From assembly GCA_009922885.1 (NCBI GenBank), contig RFUP01000048.1, positions 1-10,761 of the forward strand: DNA of 10,761 nucleotides, given 5' to 3'. The stretch's first letter is position 1. Each line of letters starts with the position of its first letter. Origin of the DNA: Paracoccaceae bacterium (GTDB taxonomy: Bacteria; Pseudomonadota; Alphaproteobacteria; Rhodobacterales; Rhodobacteraceae). The notes under the pieces are model-generated. The model was not told where the DNA came from. It did no database searches and saw nothing but the letters and a program-made list of their open reading frames with translations. This document shows, piece after piece, positions 1 through 6,764 of this stretch. The position numbers and the translations under genes are program-made.

Positions 1-855
1 AAGTTGATGGACAGCGAAGGTGTGTTCTCCGCTTGGGGCGTGCCGACCGTTTGGCAGGGGCTTCTTGCAGAAGTGAAAGCGCAAGGGCGTCTGCCGAATG
101 AGTTCGCGCAAGTGGTTGTGGGTGGCTCCGCCGCGCCGCGTGCGATGATCGAAACCTTCGAGAAAATGGGCGTCGGCGTAAACCACGCGTGGGGCATGAC
201 CGAGATGAGCCCCATCGGCACCCACGGCGTCATGCCGCGTTGGGTGATGGAGAAGCCGTTCGACCAGATGATCAACTACAAGTCCAAGCAGGGACGGCGC
301 GCCTTTGGCGTTGACCTCAAGATCGTGGACGATAACGGCAAGCGCGTCCCGCATGATGGCAAGTCGATGGGCGAGCTTTACGTTCGCGGAAATACCATTG
401 TCTCGGGCTACTTCGAGAACGAAGACGCCTCGAAGAAGGCAATGGACGCCGAAGGTTGGTTTGGAACGGGCGATATCGCAACGATCACATCGGAAGGATT
501 CCTGAGCCTTCAGGACCGCTCGAAAGACCTCATCAAATCCGGCGGCGAATGGATCTCGTCGATCGACCTCGAAAACCTCGCAGTGGCGCACCCGGCGATT
601 GCCAGCGCGGCAGCGATTGCGATGCCGCATCCGAAATGGGACGAGCGCCCGGTTCTGGTCGCGGTCTTGGCTCCTGGAGCAGAAAAGCCCACCTTGGAAG
701 AGATGCACGCGCATATGTCGGAACAGTTTGCCAAATGGCAATTGCCCGATGACATCATCTGGGTCGACGCTCTGCCGCTAACAGCGACGGGGAAGATCTC
801 GAAGCTGACGCTCCGCCAGCAAATGACCGATTACAAACTGCCGGACCTTCGGTGA
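1..855 (+). CDS. AMP-forming acyl-CoA synthetase, C-terminal part (5' end outside window)
   Basis: Activates a carboxylic acid to its CoA thioester through an acyl-adenylate (ANL superfamily). The frame is already open at base 1, so the start lies upstream; about 284 residues remain of a family usually 520-560 long. Visible motifs are AWGMTEMSP (bases 187-213, the adenylate-forming A5 region), GWFGTGDIA (454-480, A7), DRSKDLIKSGGEWISS (514-561, the A8 hinge) and LPLTATGKISK near the end, with the A10 catalytic lysine codon at 793-795. The overall style resembles medium/long-chain ligases of the AlkK type and the DmdB (methylmercaptopropionyl-CoA ligase) group; this was judged from memory of the motifs, and the acyl-binding half is missing, so the substrate is unknown. 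It ends just before a terminator, so it is probably the last gene of its own transcript. It would nevertheless supply the CoA ester that the downstream operon needs. Confidence 0.93.
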   Translation, partial: KLMDSEGVFSAWGVPTVWQGLLAEVKAQGRLPNEFAQVVVGGSAAPRAMIETFEKMGVGVNHAWGMTEMSPIGTHGVMPRWVMEKPFDQMINYKSKQGRRAFGVDLKIVDDNGKRVPHDGKSMGELYVRGNTIVSGYFENEDASKKAMDAEGWFGTGDIATITSEGFLSLQDRSKDLIKSGGEWISSIDLENLAVAHPAIASAAAIAMPHPKWDERPVLVAVLAPGAEKPTLEEMHAHMSEQFAKWQLPDDIIWVDALPLTATGKISKLTLRQQMTDYKLPDLR

Positions 856-860
856 GCGAT

Positions 861-884
861 GGGGTGCCTTAGCGGCACCCCTTT
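861..884 (+). terminator. Intrinsic terminator after the acyl-CoA synthetase gene
   Basis: A perfect 8-bp GC-rich stem (GGGGTGCC, 861-868, pairing with GGCACCCC, 874-881) encloses a 5-base loop and is followed by a short T run (882-884). It begins 5 bases after the synthetase stop codon. The T tract is short, so termination may be partial, letting some transcripts read into the next operon. Confidence 0.7.
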
Positions 885-925
885 CGACGACCTTCGTGAC
901 GTCGGGGCGCGTTTCGGATCGGCGC

Positions 926-954
926 TTGCATTTCGCGGAAAATCGTTCTGCAAT
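926..954 (+). promoter_or_regulatory. Candidate sigma70-type promoter for the beta-oxidation operon
   Basis: TTGCAT (926-931) and TGCAAT (949-954) are separated by 17 bases, the ideal spacing for -35 and -10 boxes. They match the consensus at 3 and 4 of 6 positions. It is the best-looking candidate in the only sizeable gap of the window (856-980), downstream of the terminator and 26 bases before the start codon at 981. The matches are weak, and alphaproteobacterial promoters are often degenerate, so this is tentative. Confidence 0.3.
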
Positions 955-960
955 GCGAAA
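926..960. promoter_or_regulatory. Candidate operator: small inverted repeats over the predicted promoter
   Basis: Three short inverted pairs overlap here: TTGCA (926-930) with TGCAA (949-953), TTTCGC (931-936) with GCGAAA (955-960), and the compact TTTC-N3-GAAA (931-941). TetR-family regulators of acyl-CoA catabolism often bind palindromes of this general size over the promoter. No regulator gene lies in the window, the arms are short and two of the pairs have different centres, so chance is a real alternative. Confidence 0.2.
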
Positions 961-980
961 GACTTTGAGGGGAGGGAAGG

Positions 981-2177
981 ATGAGCGACGAAGCGGCGCG
1001 GCTGGCGGCGTTCCGGAAGGACATCGCAGCGTGGATCGAAGACGCCTGCCCGGCAAGCTTGCGCGGGCGGGCTTTGGGCGAAGATAGCATCGTCTGGGGT
1101 GGCAAGCGTTGGGCGTTTGCCCATGCCGACCAGAAAGAGTGGTTCGACGCAGCCGTCGCAAAGGGCATGACTGCGCCGATGTGGCCAACCGAGGTCGGCG
1201 GTGCGGGCCTCACACGCCCCGAGGAAAAGATCTACCGCGAGGAAATGGCACGGCTCAACGCTCCGCCGCCGCTGGAAAGTTTCGGTCTCTGGATGCTCGG
1301 TCCGGCGCTTCTGCATTTCGGCACGCCGGAGCAGAAAGCCATGCACTTGCCTCCTGTCGTTCGTGGCGAAATCCGCTGGTGCCAAGGCTATTCGGAACCG
1401 GGTGCGGGATCGGACCTCGCCAATGTGCAGACCCGTGCGGAAGATATGGGAGATCACTGGCTGGTGAATGGCCAGAAGATCTGGACCTCCTACGCCGATA
1501 AGGCCGACTGGATTTTCGCGCTCGTGCGCACGGATCGCAGCGCCCCGAAGCATAAGGGCATTTCCTTCATGCTGATCGACATGGCGAGCGAAGGCGTCAC
1601 TACGCGGCCGATTCGCCTGATCTCGGGCAAGTCCCCCTTCTGCGAGACCTTCTTCGACAATGTGAAAGTGCCGAAAGATTACGGCGCAGGCGGCTCTGCT
1701 ATTGTCGGCGAGTTGAACTGCGGTTGGGACGTGGCGAAATATCTGCTGACCCATGAGCGCGAGATGATCGGTGGTGGCGCGCGCGGGCTTCTTGGCGGGC
1801 GCTCTATGGGCGAGTTCATCGGGTCGCTCGAAGAAAGCGTGGCGCAGGATCCGGTTATCCGAGCAGAAGCGATGGCGCTCGAAGTCGATAGCCTTGCCTT
1901 TGCTCTGACGATGGAGCGCTACAAAGACCGCGCCGAGGGTGGCAAGGGCGTGGGCGATGCCTCGGCCATGCTGAAGTACTACGGGACGGAATTGAACAAG
2001 CGCCGCTACGAGCTCTTGATGAGTGCCTCGGGTAGTGCGGGCGTGGAATGGGACGGGCCGCACGGCAGTTTGGCACCAGAATGGTTGCGGACGAAGGCGA
2101 ATTCCATTGAAGGCGGCACCAGTGAAGTGATGCTCGATATCCTGTCGAAACGTGTATTGGGGATGCCATCGTCATGA
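981..2177 (+). CDS. Acyl-CoA dehydrogenase, probable catalytic subunit of a heteromeric pair
   Basis: FAD-dependent alpha,beta-dehydrogenation of an acyl-CoA, 398 residues. The start is set by a GGAGGG ribosome site (971-976) before ATG 981. The mid-domain signature WCQGYSEPGAGSDL spans residues 133-146. LTHEREMIGGGARG (from about residue 256) lines up by eye with the helix-G region of isovaleryl-CoA dehydrogenase, making E259 the likely catalytic base. The C-terminal loop reads SIEGGTSEVM, where the medium-chain-type catalytic glutamate position is glycine. The usual R-x-Q-F-G...IGSFQ-xx-QH segment and the Q-x-x-GG-x-G motif are absent. In homotetrameric enzymes those segments contact FAD across the dimer, and here the next gene carries them. 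This division is known from heterotetrameric steroid-catabolism dehydrogenases (ChsE4/ChsE5 type). Its stop codon overlaps the next start by 4 bases. Confidence 0.93.
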   Translation: MSDEAARLAAFRKDIAAWIEDACPASLRGRALGEDSIVWGGKRWAFAHADQKEWFDAAVAKGMTAPMWPTEVGGAGLTRPEEKIYREEMARLNAPPPLESFGLWMLGPALLHFGTPEQKAMHLPPVVRGEIRWCQGYSEPGAGSDLANVQTRAEDMGDHWLVNGQKIWTSYADKADWIFALVRTDRSAPKHKGISFMLIDMASEGVTTRPIRLISGKSPFCETFFDNVKVPKDYGAGGSAIVGELNCGWDVAKYLLTHEREMIGGGARGLLGGRSMGEFIGSLEESVAQDPVIRAEAMALEVDSLAFALTMERYKDRAEGGKGVGDASAMLKYYGTELNKRRYELLMSASGSAGVEWDGPHGSLAPEWLRTKANSIEGGTSEVMLDILSKRVLGMPSS

Positions 2178-3295
2178 GCTTGAGCCTGTTGGAAACCGAA
2201 GACGAAACCATGCTCCGCGATGCGGCGCGCGGATGGCTCGCCGACAATGCACCCGTGGCAGCTTTGCGGAAGATGCGCGATGCAGGCCAAGCTTTCGACA
2301 CTGGCCTTTGGCGCGAAATGGCCGCCATGGGCTGGTCGGGAGTACTGGTCCCGGAAAGCTCTGGGGGCGCTGGAATGGGCCACCGTGCAGCGGGAATTCT
2401 TGCTGAGGAAATGGGGGCGGTCCTAGCGGCATCACCTTACCTGTCCAGCGCGGTGATAGCCGCGACGGCCCTTCAGGGAGCAAGCGAGAAGCTTGCCGCT
2501 ATTGCAGGCGGTGAGTTGGTGTATGCGCTGGCAGTCGATGAAGGCACCAAGCACGCCCCCGAACGCGCGAGCCTCCATGCAGACCGGATCGGCAATGGCT
2601 TCCGCCTGTCCGGCACAAAGGTTTTCGTGGCCGAGGGCGCAAGTGCGGATCGGGTGCTGGTTCTGGCCCGCACGAGCGGGGCGGCGGGCGATGCGCTGGG
2701 CTTGACCTTGTTTGACATTGACGCAGGCCGCGCGGGCCTGAGCCGCACCGCCAAAGCCACAGTGGATAGCCGCGATCATGCCGAATTGCGGCTTGAGGGC
2801 GTCGAAGCCACAGGCGAGGATGTCGTGGGTGACGTTGATAACGCCATGGCCGTTCTGGCTCCCGCATTGCGGGCTGGCCAAGCGGGCGTAGCGGCGGAAA
2901 TGCTGGGTGTCGCGGGCGGTGCAGCCGCGATGACGCTAGGCTACCTCAAAGAGCGCAAACAGTTCGACCGCACCATTGGTTCATTCCAGGCGTTGCAGCA
3001 TCGTGCCGCGCATTTGTGGTCTGAGTTGGAAGTGACGGCATCCGCTGTCGCTCACGCGGGGCGCATGCTGGATGCAGATCCGGAGGCCGCAGAAATGGCG
3101 GTCTCTCTGGCGAAGGCCCGGGCCACGAAGACTGCTGATCTGGCAGTCCGGGAAGGTGTGCAGATGCACGGCGGGATCGGCATGACCGATGCGTATGACA
3201 TCGGTTTCTACATGAAACGGGCGCGGGTCGCTGCCGAGTGGCTGGGCGACTACGGTTATCACGCAGCTAAGGTCGCTGCGGCGAGGGGGTTCTGA
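2174..3295 (+). CDS. Acyl-CoA dehydrogenase-like protein, probable non-catalytic partner subunit
   Basis: Acyl-CoA dehydrogenase fold, 373 residues, translationally coupled to the preceding dehydrogenase (ATGA overlap). It has the segments its partner lacks: ERKQFDRTIGSFQALQH (residues 260-276) and QMHGGIGM (330-337), which in this family help bind FAD from the neighbouring subunit. It lacks what the partner has: the flavin/substrate loop is degenerate (ALAVDEG in place of the E-P-x-x-GSD signature). The helix-G position reads LRAGQAGVAAEMLG with no glutamate aligned to the catalytic one, and the C-terminal loop has AEWLGDYGY instead of YEGT. I therefore infer that it is inactive alone and forms an alpha2beta2-type complex with the upstream product. 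The substrate is unknown; such pairs tend to handle bulky or branched acyl groups. Confidence 0.92.
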   Translation: MSLSLLETEDETMLRDAARGWLADNAPVAALRKMRDAGQAFDTGLWREMAAMGWSGVLVPESSGGAGMGHRAAGILAEEMGAVLAASPYLSSAVIAATALQGASEKLAAIAGGELVYALAVDEGTKHAPERASLHADRIGNGFRLSGTKVFVAEGASADRVLVLARTSGAAGDALGLTLFDIDAGRAGLSRTAKATVDSRDHAELRLEGVEATGEDVVGDVDNAMAVLAPALRAGQAGVAAEMLGVAGGAAAMTLGYLKERKQFDRTIGSFQALQHRAAHLWSELEVTASAVAHAGRMLDADPEAAEMAVSLAKARATKTADLAVREGVQMHGGIGMTDAYDIGFYMKRARVAAEWLGDYGYHAAKVAAARGF

Positions 3296-3296
3296 C

Positions 3297-4121
3297 ATGA
3301 GCATGAGACCGAGCGATCTTTTTGATCTGACGGGGAAAGTGGCACTGGTTACGGGCGGCGCCACGGGGATTGGCCGGATGGCCGCGGAAGGGTTGGTTGC
3401 GGCAGGCGCGCGGGTGATTATCGCCTCGCGCAAGGCGGATGCCTGTGAGGCTGTTGCAGCAGAGCTGAACGCCATGGGCCTGCCCGGCAAGGCAGAAGGC
3501 TTTGGTGGAGATGTGGCGACGAAAGAGGGGGTTGAGGCCTTAGCTGCCGAAGTCGCGAAGCGCACCGGCAAGCTGCATATCCTGATGAACAATGCGGGCC
3601 GCACGTGGGGCGCACCTATAGGCCAGCATCCCTATGAAGCATGGGAAAAACTACTCAGCCTCAACGTCACGGGCATGTTCCATCTCACGCAATGCCTGCT
3701 ACCCTTGCTCGAAGCCGCAGCCACCGATGACGATCCTGCGCGGGTCGTGAATGTTGGCTCCGTGATGGGCGACATTCCCAAAGGCACCGCGACCTACTCC
3801 TACGCGGTTTCCAAAGGCGCCGTGCATCACATGACCCGCGTGCTCTCCAACGATCTGGCGCATCGCCGGATCACGGTGAATGCGATTGCACCGGGGCCGT
3901 TCGTTTCGAAAATGACTGCCTTCGCGATTGGCACCGAAGAAGGGCAAGCCGAAAGCGCCAAGGGCGTGCCGCTGGGCCGGGTTGGCCGCCCCGAGGATAT
4001 CGCGGGCGCGTTGCAATATCTCTGCGGGCGTGGCGGGGCCTATGTTTCGGGTGCGATCCTGCCCTTGTCTGGCGGGATGCAATCAAACGCACCGGGCAAC
4101 CTTTTTAACAAGGATCTCTGA
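3297..4121 (+). CDS. SDR-family oxidoreductase, RhlG-like 3-oxoacyl reductase/dehydrogenase
   Basis: Classical short-chain dehydrogenase/reductase, 274 residues, interconverting a 3-hydroxyacyl and a 3-oxoacyl group or another secondary alcohol/ketone. The cofactor loop TGGATGIG is at residues 19-26, SRK at 44-46 after the second strand suggests NADP(H), GDV is at 71-73, NNAG at 98-101, and the catalytic set is S155, Y169 and K173 (YAVSK). Length and several stretches (NNAGRTWGA, LLPLLEAA, PARVVNVGSV) recall Pseudomonas RhlG, an NADPH-dependent beta-ketoacyl reductase; this is from memory. The start at 3297 has a GAGGGGG site (3283-3289) 7 bases upstream; the ATG at 3303 is an alternative. 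It starts one base after the second dehydrogenase. In this context it may oxidise the 3-hydroxy intermediate, or reduce an oxo group on the substrate. Confidence 0.92.
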   Translation: MSMRPSDLFDLTGKVALVTGGATGIGRMAAEGLVAAGARVIIASRKADACEAVAAELNAMGLPGKAEGFGGDVATKEGVEALAAEVAKRTGKLHILMNNAGRTWGAPIGQHPYEAWEKLLSLNVTGMFHLTQCLLPLLEAAATDDDPARVVNVGSVMGDIPKGTATYSYAVSKGAVHHMTRVLSNDLAHRRITVNAIAPGPFVSKMTAFAIGTEEGQAESAKGVPLGRVGRPEDIAGALQYLCGRGGAYVSGAILPLSGGMQSNAPGNLFNKDL

Positions 4122-4122
4122 T

Positions 4123-4590
4123 ATGACGCTTCCTTCTGGAAAGGTTATGGCGCGCGCTGAATTCGAGGCGATGGTCGGCAAGGAAATCGGGGTGTCGAGT
4201 TGGTTCGACATCACGCAGGATCGCATCGACACATTTGCCGACTGCACCGAAGACTGGCAATTCATCCATGTGGACCCTGAAAAGGCAAAGCAAAGCCCCT
4301 TCGGCACGACCATCGCGCACGGGTTCCTGACGCTTTCGATGCTCTCGGCGATGATCTACGAAATGCCCTCCATCGAGGGTGTGAAAATGGGCGTGAACTA
4401 CGGCTTCAACAAGGTGCGCTTTGTGTCTCCGGTCCGTGTAGGGTCGAAAATCCGGGCGCGGTTCGTGCTGGCGTCCATCGAGGAAATCCGCCCCGGCGAA
4501 GTGCAAACCTTGATGAATGTGACAATCGAGATTGAAGGCGAAACGAAGCCAGCGCTTGTGGCCGAATGGCTCGGGCGTCGGTATTTCTGA
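4123..4590 (+). CDS. MaoC/NodN-type (R)-specific enoyl-CoA hydratase
   Basis: Single hotdog-fold hydratase, 155 residues, predicted to add water to a trans-2-enoyl-CoA to give the (R)-3-hydroxyacyl-CoA. The active-site segment FADCTEDWQFIHVDPEKA contains D44 and H49, with the Asp-x4-His spacing of characterised single-domain hydratases such as mycobacterial Rv0130. It is followed by FGTTIAHGFLTLS (residues 60-72), the other family hallmark. The start is ATG 4123, one base after the upstream stop, with an AAGGAT site a few bases earlier. The open frame extends upstream inside the SDR gene, but that extension has no family resemblance. It is the only recognisable enoyl-CoA hydratase in the window, so it probably serves the dehydrogenase pair. 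Confidence 0.92.
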   Translation: MTLPSGKVMARAEFEAMVGKEIGVSSWFDITQDRIDTFADCTEDWQFIHVDPEKAKQSPFGTTIAHGFLTLSMLSAMIYEMPSIEGVKMGVNYGFNKVRFVSPVRVGSKIRARFVLASIEEIRPGEVQTLMNVTIEIEGETKPALVAEWLGRRYF

Positions 4591-4600
4591 GGGTGATAGG

Positions 4601-5530
4601 ATGAGCATCAGATTTGACGGGCGTGTAGCCATTGTAACAGGTGCAGGCGCGGGGCTTGGGCGGGCGCATGCGCTGGGATTGGCCGCGCGTGGCGCGAAGG
4701 TTGTGGTGAACGATCTGGGTGCCGCAACAGACGGTTCGGGTGCATCTTCCGAGGCGGCGCGCGCAGTGGTCGAGGAAATCCGGGCCGCAGGCGGCAAAGC
4801 GATTGCCAATGGAGCGAACGTTACCGACGAGGCGCAGGTTCAAGCCATGGTGGACGAGGCAATCGCCGAGTTCGGCCATGTCGATATCCTCGTGAACAAC
4901 GCGGGCATTCTGCGAGACAAGACCTTCGCCAAGATGGGCATCGCCGATTTCCGGCTGGTTCTGGATGTGCACCTTATGGGCACTGCTTTGTGCACACACG
5001 CAGTGTGGCGCCACATGTGCGAGCGAGGCTATGGGCGCATCGCATTCACCACCTCGGCGTCGGGCGTTTATGGCAACTTTGGCCAGTCCAACTATGGTGC
5101 GGCCAAGGCTGGCGTTGTTGGTCTGATGAATGTGTTGGCTCAGGAAGGGGCGAAATTCAATGTGCGGGTGAACACCCTTGCCCCCACCGCGGCCACAAGG
5201 ATGACCGAGAATCTGCTGCCGCCCGAGGCGCTGGAGCTTCTGCGCCCGGAAACCATCACCCCCGGTCTCCTGATGCTCGTCTCTGAAGACGCGCCGACCA
5301 AGATGATCCTTGGCGCTGGTGGCGGCTGTTTCACCGAAACCAAGATCCACGAAACTGCCGGTGTGGCTCTGGCCGATGCCGATCTGACGCCGGAAGCCGT
5401 CATGGCCAATCTGGGTCGCATCCGCGATGAGGCAGGCCAGACCGAAATGGCGAATGCGTTCGCCCAAACCCGTAAATACGCCCGCATGGCTGCCGAATTG
5501 CGCGGACTGCCCATGCTTTGGACCGAGTGA
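4601..5530 (+). CDS. MFE-2-type SDR, (R)-3-hydroxyacyl-CoA dehydrogenase
   Basis: Short-chain dehydrogenase of 309 residues resembling the dehydrogenase domain of peroxisomal multifunctional enzyme type 2 (17-beta-HSD4). Features in order: TGAGAGLG at 13-20; VVVNDLG with D38, which favours NAD+; the insert after it typical of this group; NNAGILRDKTF from residue 99; and SASGVYGNFGQSNYGAAK with S152, Y165 and K169 as catalytic residues. Beyond the usual 250-residue SDR core it has the C-terminal extension seen in MFE-2 proteins. The start ATG 4601 has a GAGGG site at 4589-4593; the open frame continues upstream inside the hydratase gene, but without similarity. With the preceding MaoC protein it supplies both activities of MFE-2 as separate polypeptides. 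Oxidation of the (R)-3-hydroxyacyl-CoA to the 3-oxoacyl-CoA is the likely step. Confidence 0.93.
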   Translation: MSIRFDGRVAIVTGAGAGLGRAHALGLAARGAKVVVNDLGAATDGSGASSEAARAVVEEIRAAGGKAIANGANVTDEAQVQAMVDEAIAEFGHVDILVNNAGILRDKTFAKMGIADFRLVLDVHLMGTALCTHAVWRHMCERGYGRIAFTTSASGVYGNFGQSNYGAAKAGVVGLMNVLAQEGAKFNVRVNTLAPTAATRMTENLLPPEALELLRPETITPGLLMLVSEDAPTKMILGAGGGCFTETKIHETAGVALADADLTPEAVMANLGRIRDEAGQTEMANAFAQTRKYARMAAELRGLPMLWTE

Positions 5531-5544
5531 GAGAGGACTTTCCC

Positions 5545-6747
5545 ATGCGTGACGCCGTAATCGTTTCCACCGCCCGCACCCCGATTGGCAAAGCCTATCG
5601 TGGGGCTTTCAATAACACCTCCGCACAGGCCTTGGCCGCGCATGCGATCCGCGCTGCCGTGGAACGTGCGGGCCTGAATGGCAGCGAGATTTCCGACTGT
5701 GTGATCGGCGCGGCAATCCAGCAGGGTTCGACAGGCGGCAATATCGGTCGCCAAGCGGCGATCCGCGCAGGCCTTCCGGTTACCGTGGCTGGCATGTCGA
5801 TGGACCGCCAATGCGCATCGGGCATGATGGCCATCGCCACGGCCGCCAAGCAGGTGATCACCGACGGGATGGATATCGTGATCGGCGGCGGTGTGGAGTC
5901 GATCAGCCTTGTGCAGAACGACAAGATGCGGACTGATCGCTTGGCGGATTCCTGGACCAAAGCGAACAAGCCCGAGCTTTACATGAGCATGCTCGAAACC
6001 GCCGAAATCGTGGCGGATCGCTACGGCGTGAGCCGCGAAGATCAAGACGCCTATGCCCTGCAATCCCAGCAGCGGACGGCGGCGGCGCAGGCGGCGGGCA
6101 AATTTGACGACGAGATCGTGCCGATGACCACCACAATGCTGGTGCAGGACAAGGAAACCAAAGAGATCAGCGAGCGGGAAGTCACCCTTTCCAAGGATGA
6201 GGGCAACCGCCCCTCCACGAAGCTCGAAGACCTCTCCGGCCTGAACCCGGTGTTCAAGGGCGGTCAGAAGGTGCAGGAAGGCCGCTTCATCACGGCAGGC
6301 AACGCCTCGCAGCTTTCGGATGGGGCCTCAGCGGCTGTGATCATGGAAGCCAAGGAAGCCGAACGCCGTGGCCTCGCGCCTTTGGGTCGCTATGTTGGCG
6401 TCATGGCCGCAGGTTGCGAACCCGATGAAATGGGGATCGGCCCGATCTACGCCGTGCCAAAGCTTCTGAAAGCGCATGGGCTCAAGATAGAAGACATCGG
6501 CCTTTGGGAACTCAACGAAGCCTTCGCGAGCCAAGTGCTGCAATCCGCGCGCGTCTTGGGCATTCCGATGGATCTATTGAACGTCAACGGTGGTGCTATT
6601 TCGATTGGCCATCCCTACGGCATGTCGGGTGCCCGCATGGTGGGTCACGCCCTGATCGAAGGTAAGCGCCGGGGTGCTAAGTATGTCGTATGCACTATGT
6701 GCGTGGGTGGCGGCATGGGCGCAGCGGGCCTGTTCGAAGTTCTGTAA
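5545..6747 (+). CDS. Thiolase (acetyl-CoA C-acyltransferase family)
   Basis: Cleaves a 3-oxoacyl-CoA with CoA-SH, releasing acetyl-CoA or propionyl-CoA; 400 residues, normal for the family. The catalytic apparatus is complete: nucleophile C90 in DRQCASGM, NEAF from N324, H356 in GGAISIGHPYGMSGAR and C386 in CTMCVGGGMG. The start at ATG 5545 follows an AGAGGA site (5533-5538); a slightly earlier in-frame start overlapping the previous gene is less likely. It closes the core cycle after the hydratase and the SDR. Whether it prefers long, branched or cyclic 3-oxoacyl-CoAs cannot be told from the sequence. A biosynthetic direction is possible in this family but does not fit two acyl-CoA dehydrogenases in the same operon. 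Confidence 0.95.
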   Translation: MRDAVIVSTARTPIGKAYRGAFNNTSAQALAAHAIRAAVERAGLNGSEISDCVIGAAIQQGSTGGNIGRQAAIRAGLPVTVAGMSMDRQCASGMMAIATAAKQVITDGMDIVIGGGVESISLVQNDKMRTDRLADSWTKANKPELYMSMLETAEIVADRYGVSREDQDAYALQSQQRTAAAQAAGKFDDEIVPMTTTMLVQDKETKEISEREVTLSKDEGNRPSTKLEDLSGLNPVFKGGQKVQEGRFITAGNASQLSDGASAAVIMEAKEAERRGLAPLGRYVGVMAAGCEPDEMGIGPIYAVPKLLKAHGLKIEDIGLWELNEAFASQVLQSARVLGIPMDLLNVNGGAISIGHPYGMSGARMVGHALIEGKRRGAKYVVCTMCVGGGMGAAGLFEVL

Positions 6748-6764
6748 GAAGAGAGGAGGCGGCG

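Noticed and set aside
831..2063. Long open frame (about 410 codons) on the minus strand opposite the first acyl-CoA dehydrogenase
   Set aside because: It is antisense to a gene with clear family motifs, its translation is rich in Arg, His and Ala with no recognisable domain, and high-GC codon bias alone produces such frames.
3928..4122. In-frame upstream extension of the MaoC hydratase
   Set aside because: It lies inside the SDR gene, its translation is basic and unlike any hotdog protein, and ATG 4123 sits just after the upstream stop with a ribosome site.
4406..5467. Long minus-strand open frame (about 353 codons) opposite the hydratase and the MFE-2-type SDR
   Set aside because: It spans two well-supported + strand genes and their junction, shows no motif of its own, and has no convincing ribosome site.
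5800..5830. Thiolase active-site context DRQCASG instead of the N-x-x-C-x-S-G of classical biosynthetic thiolases
   Set aside because: Aspartate-arginine-glutamine before the nucleophile is common in other thiolase branches, and all catalytic residues (C90, H356, C386) are present.
6690..6764. In-frame upstream extension of the nitronate monooxygenase-family gene into the thiolase
   Set aside because: The AGGAGG site at 6754-6759 fits ATG 6765, and the extra 25 residues are arginine-rich and unlike the family N terminus.
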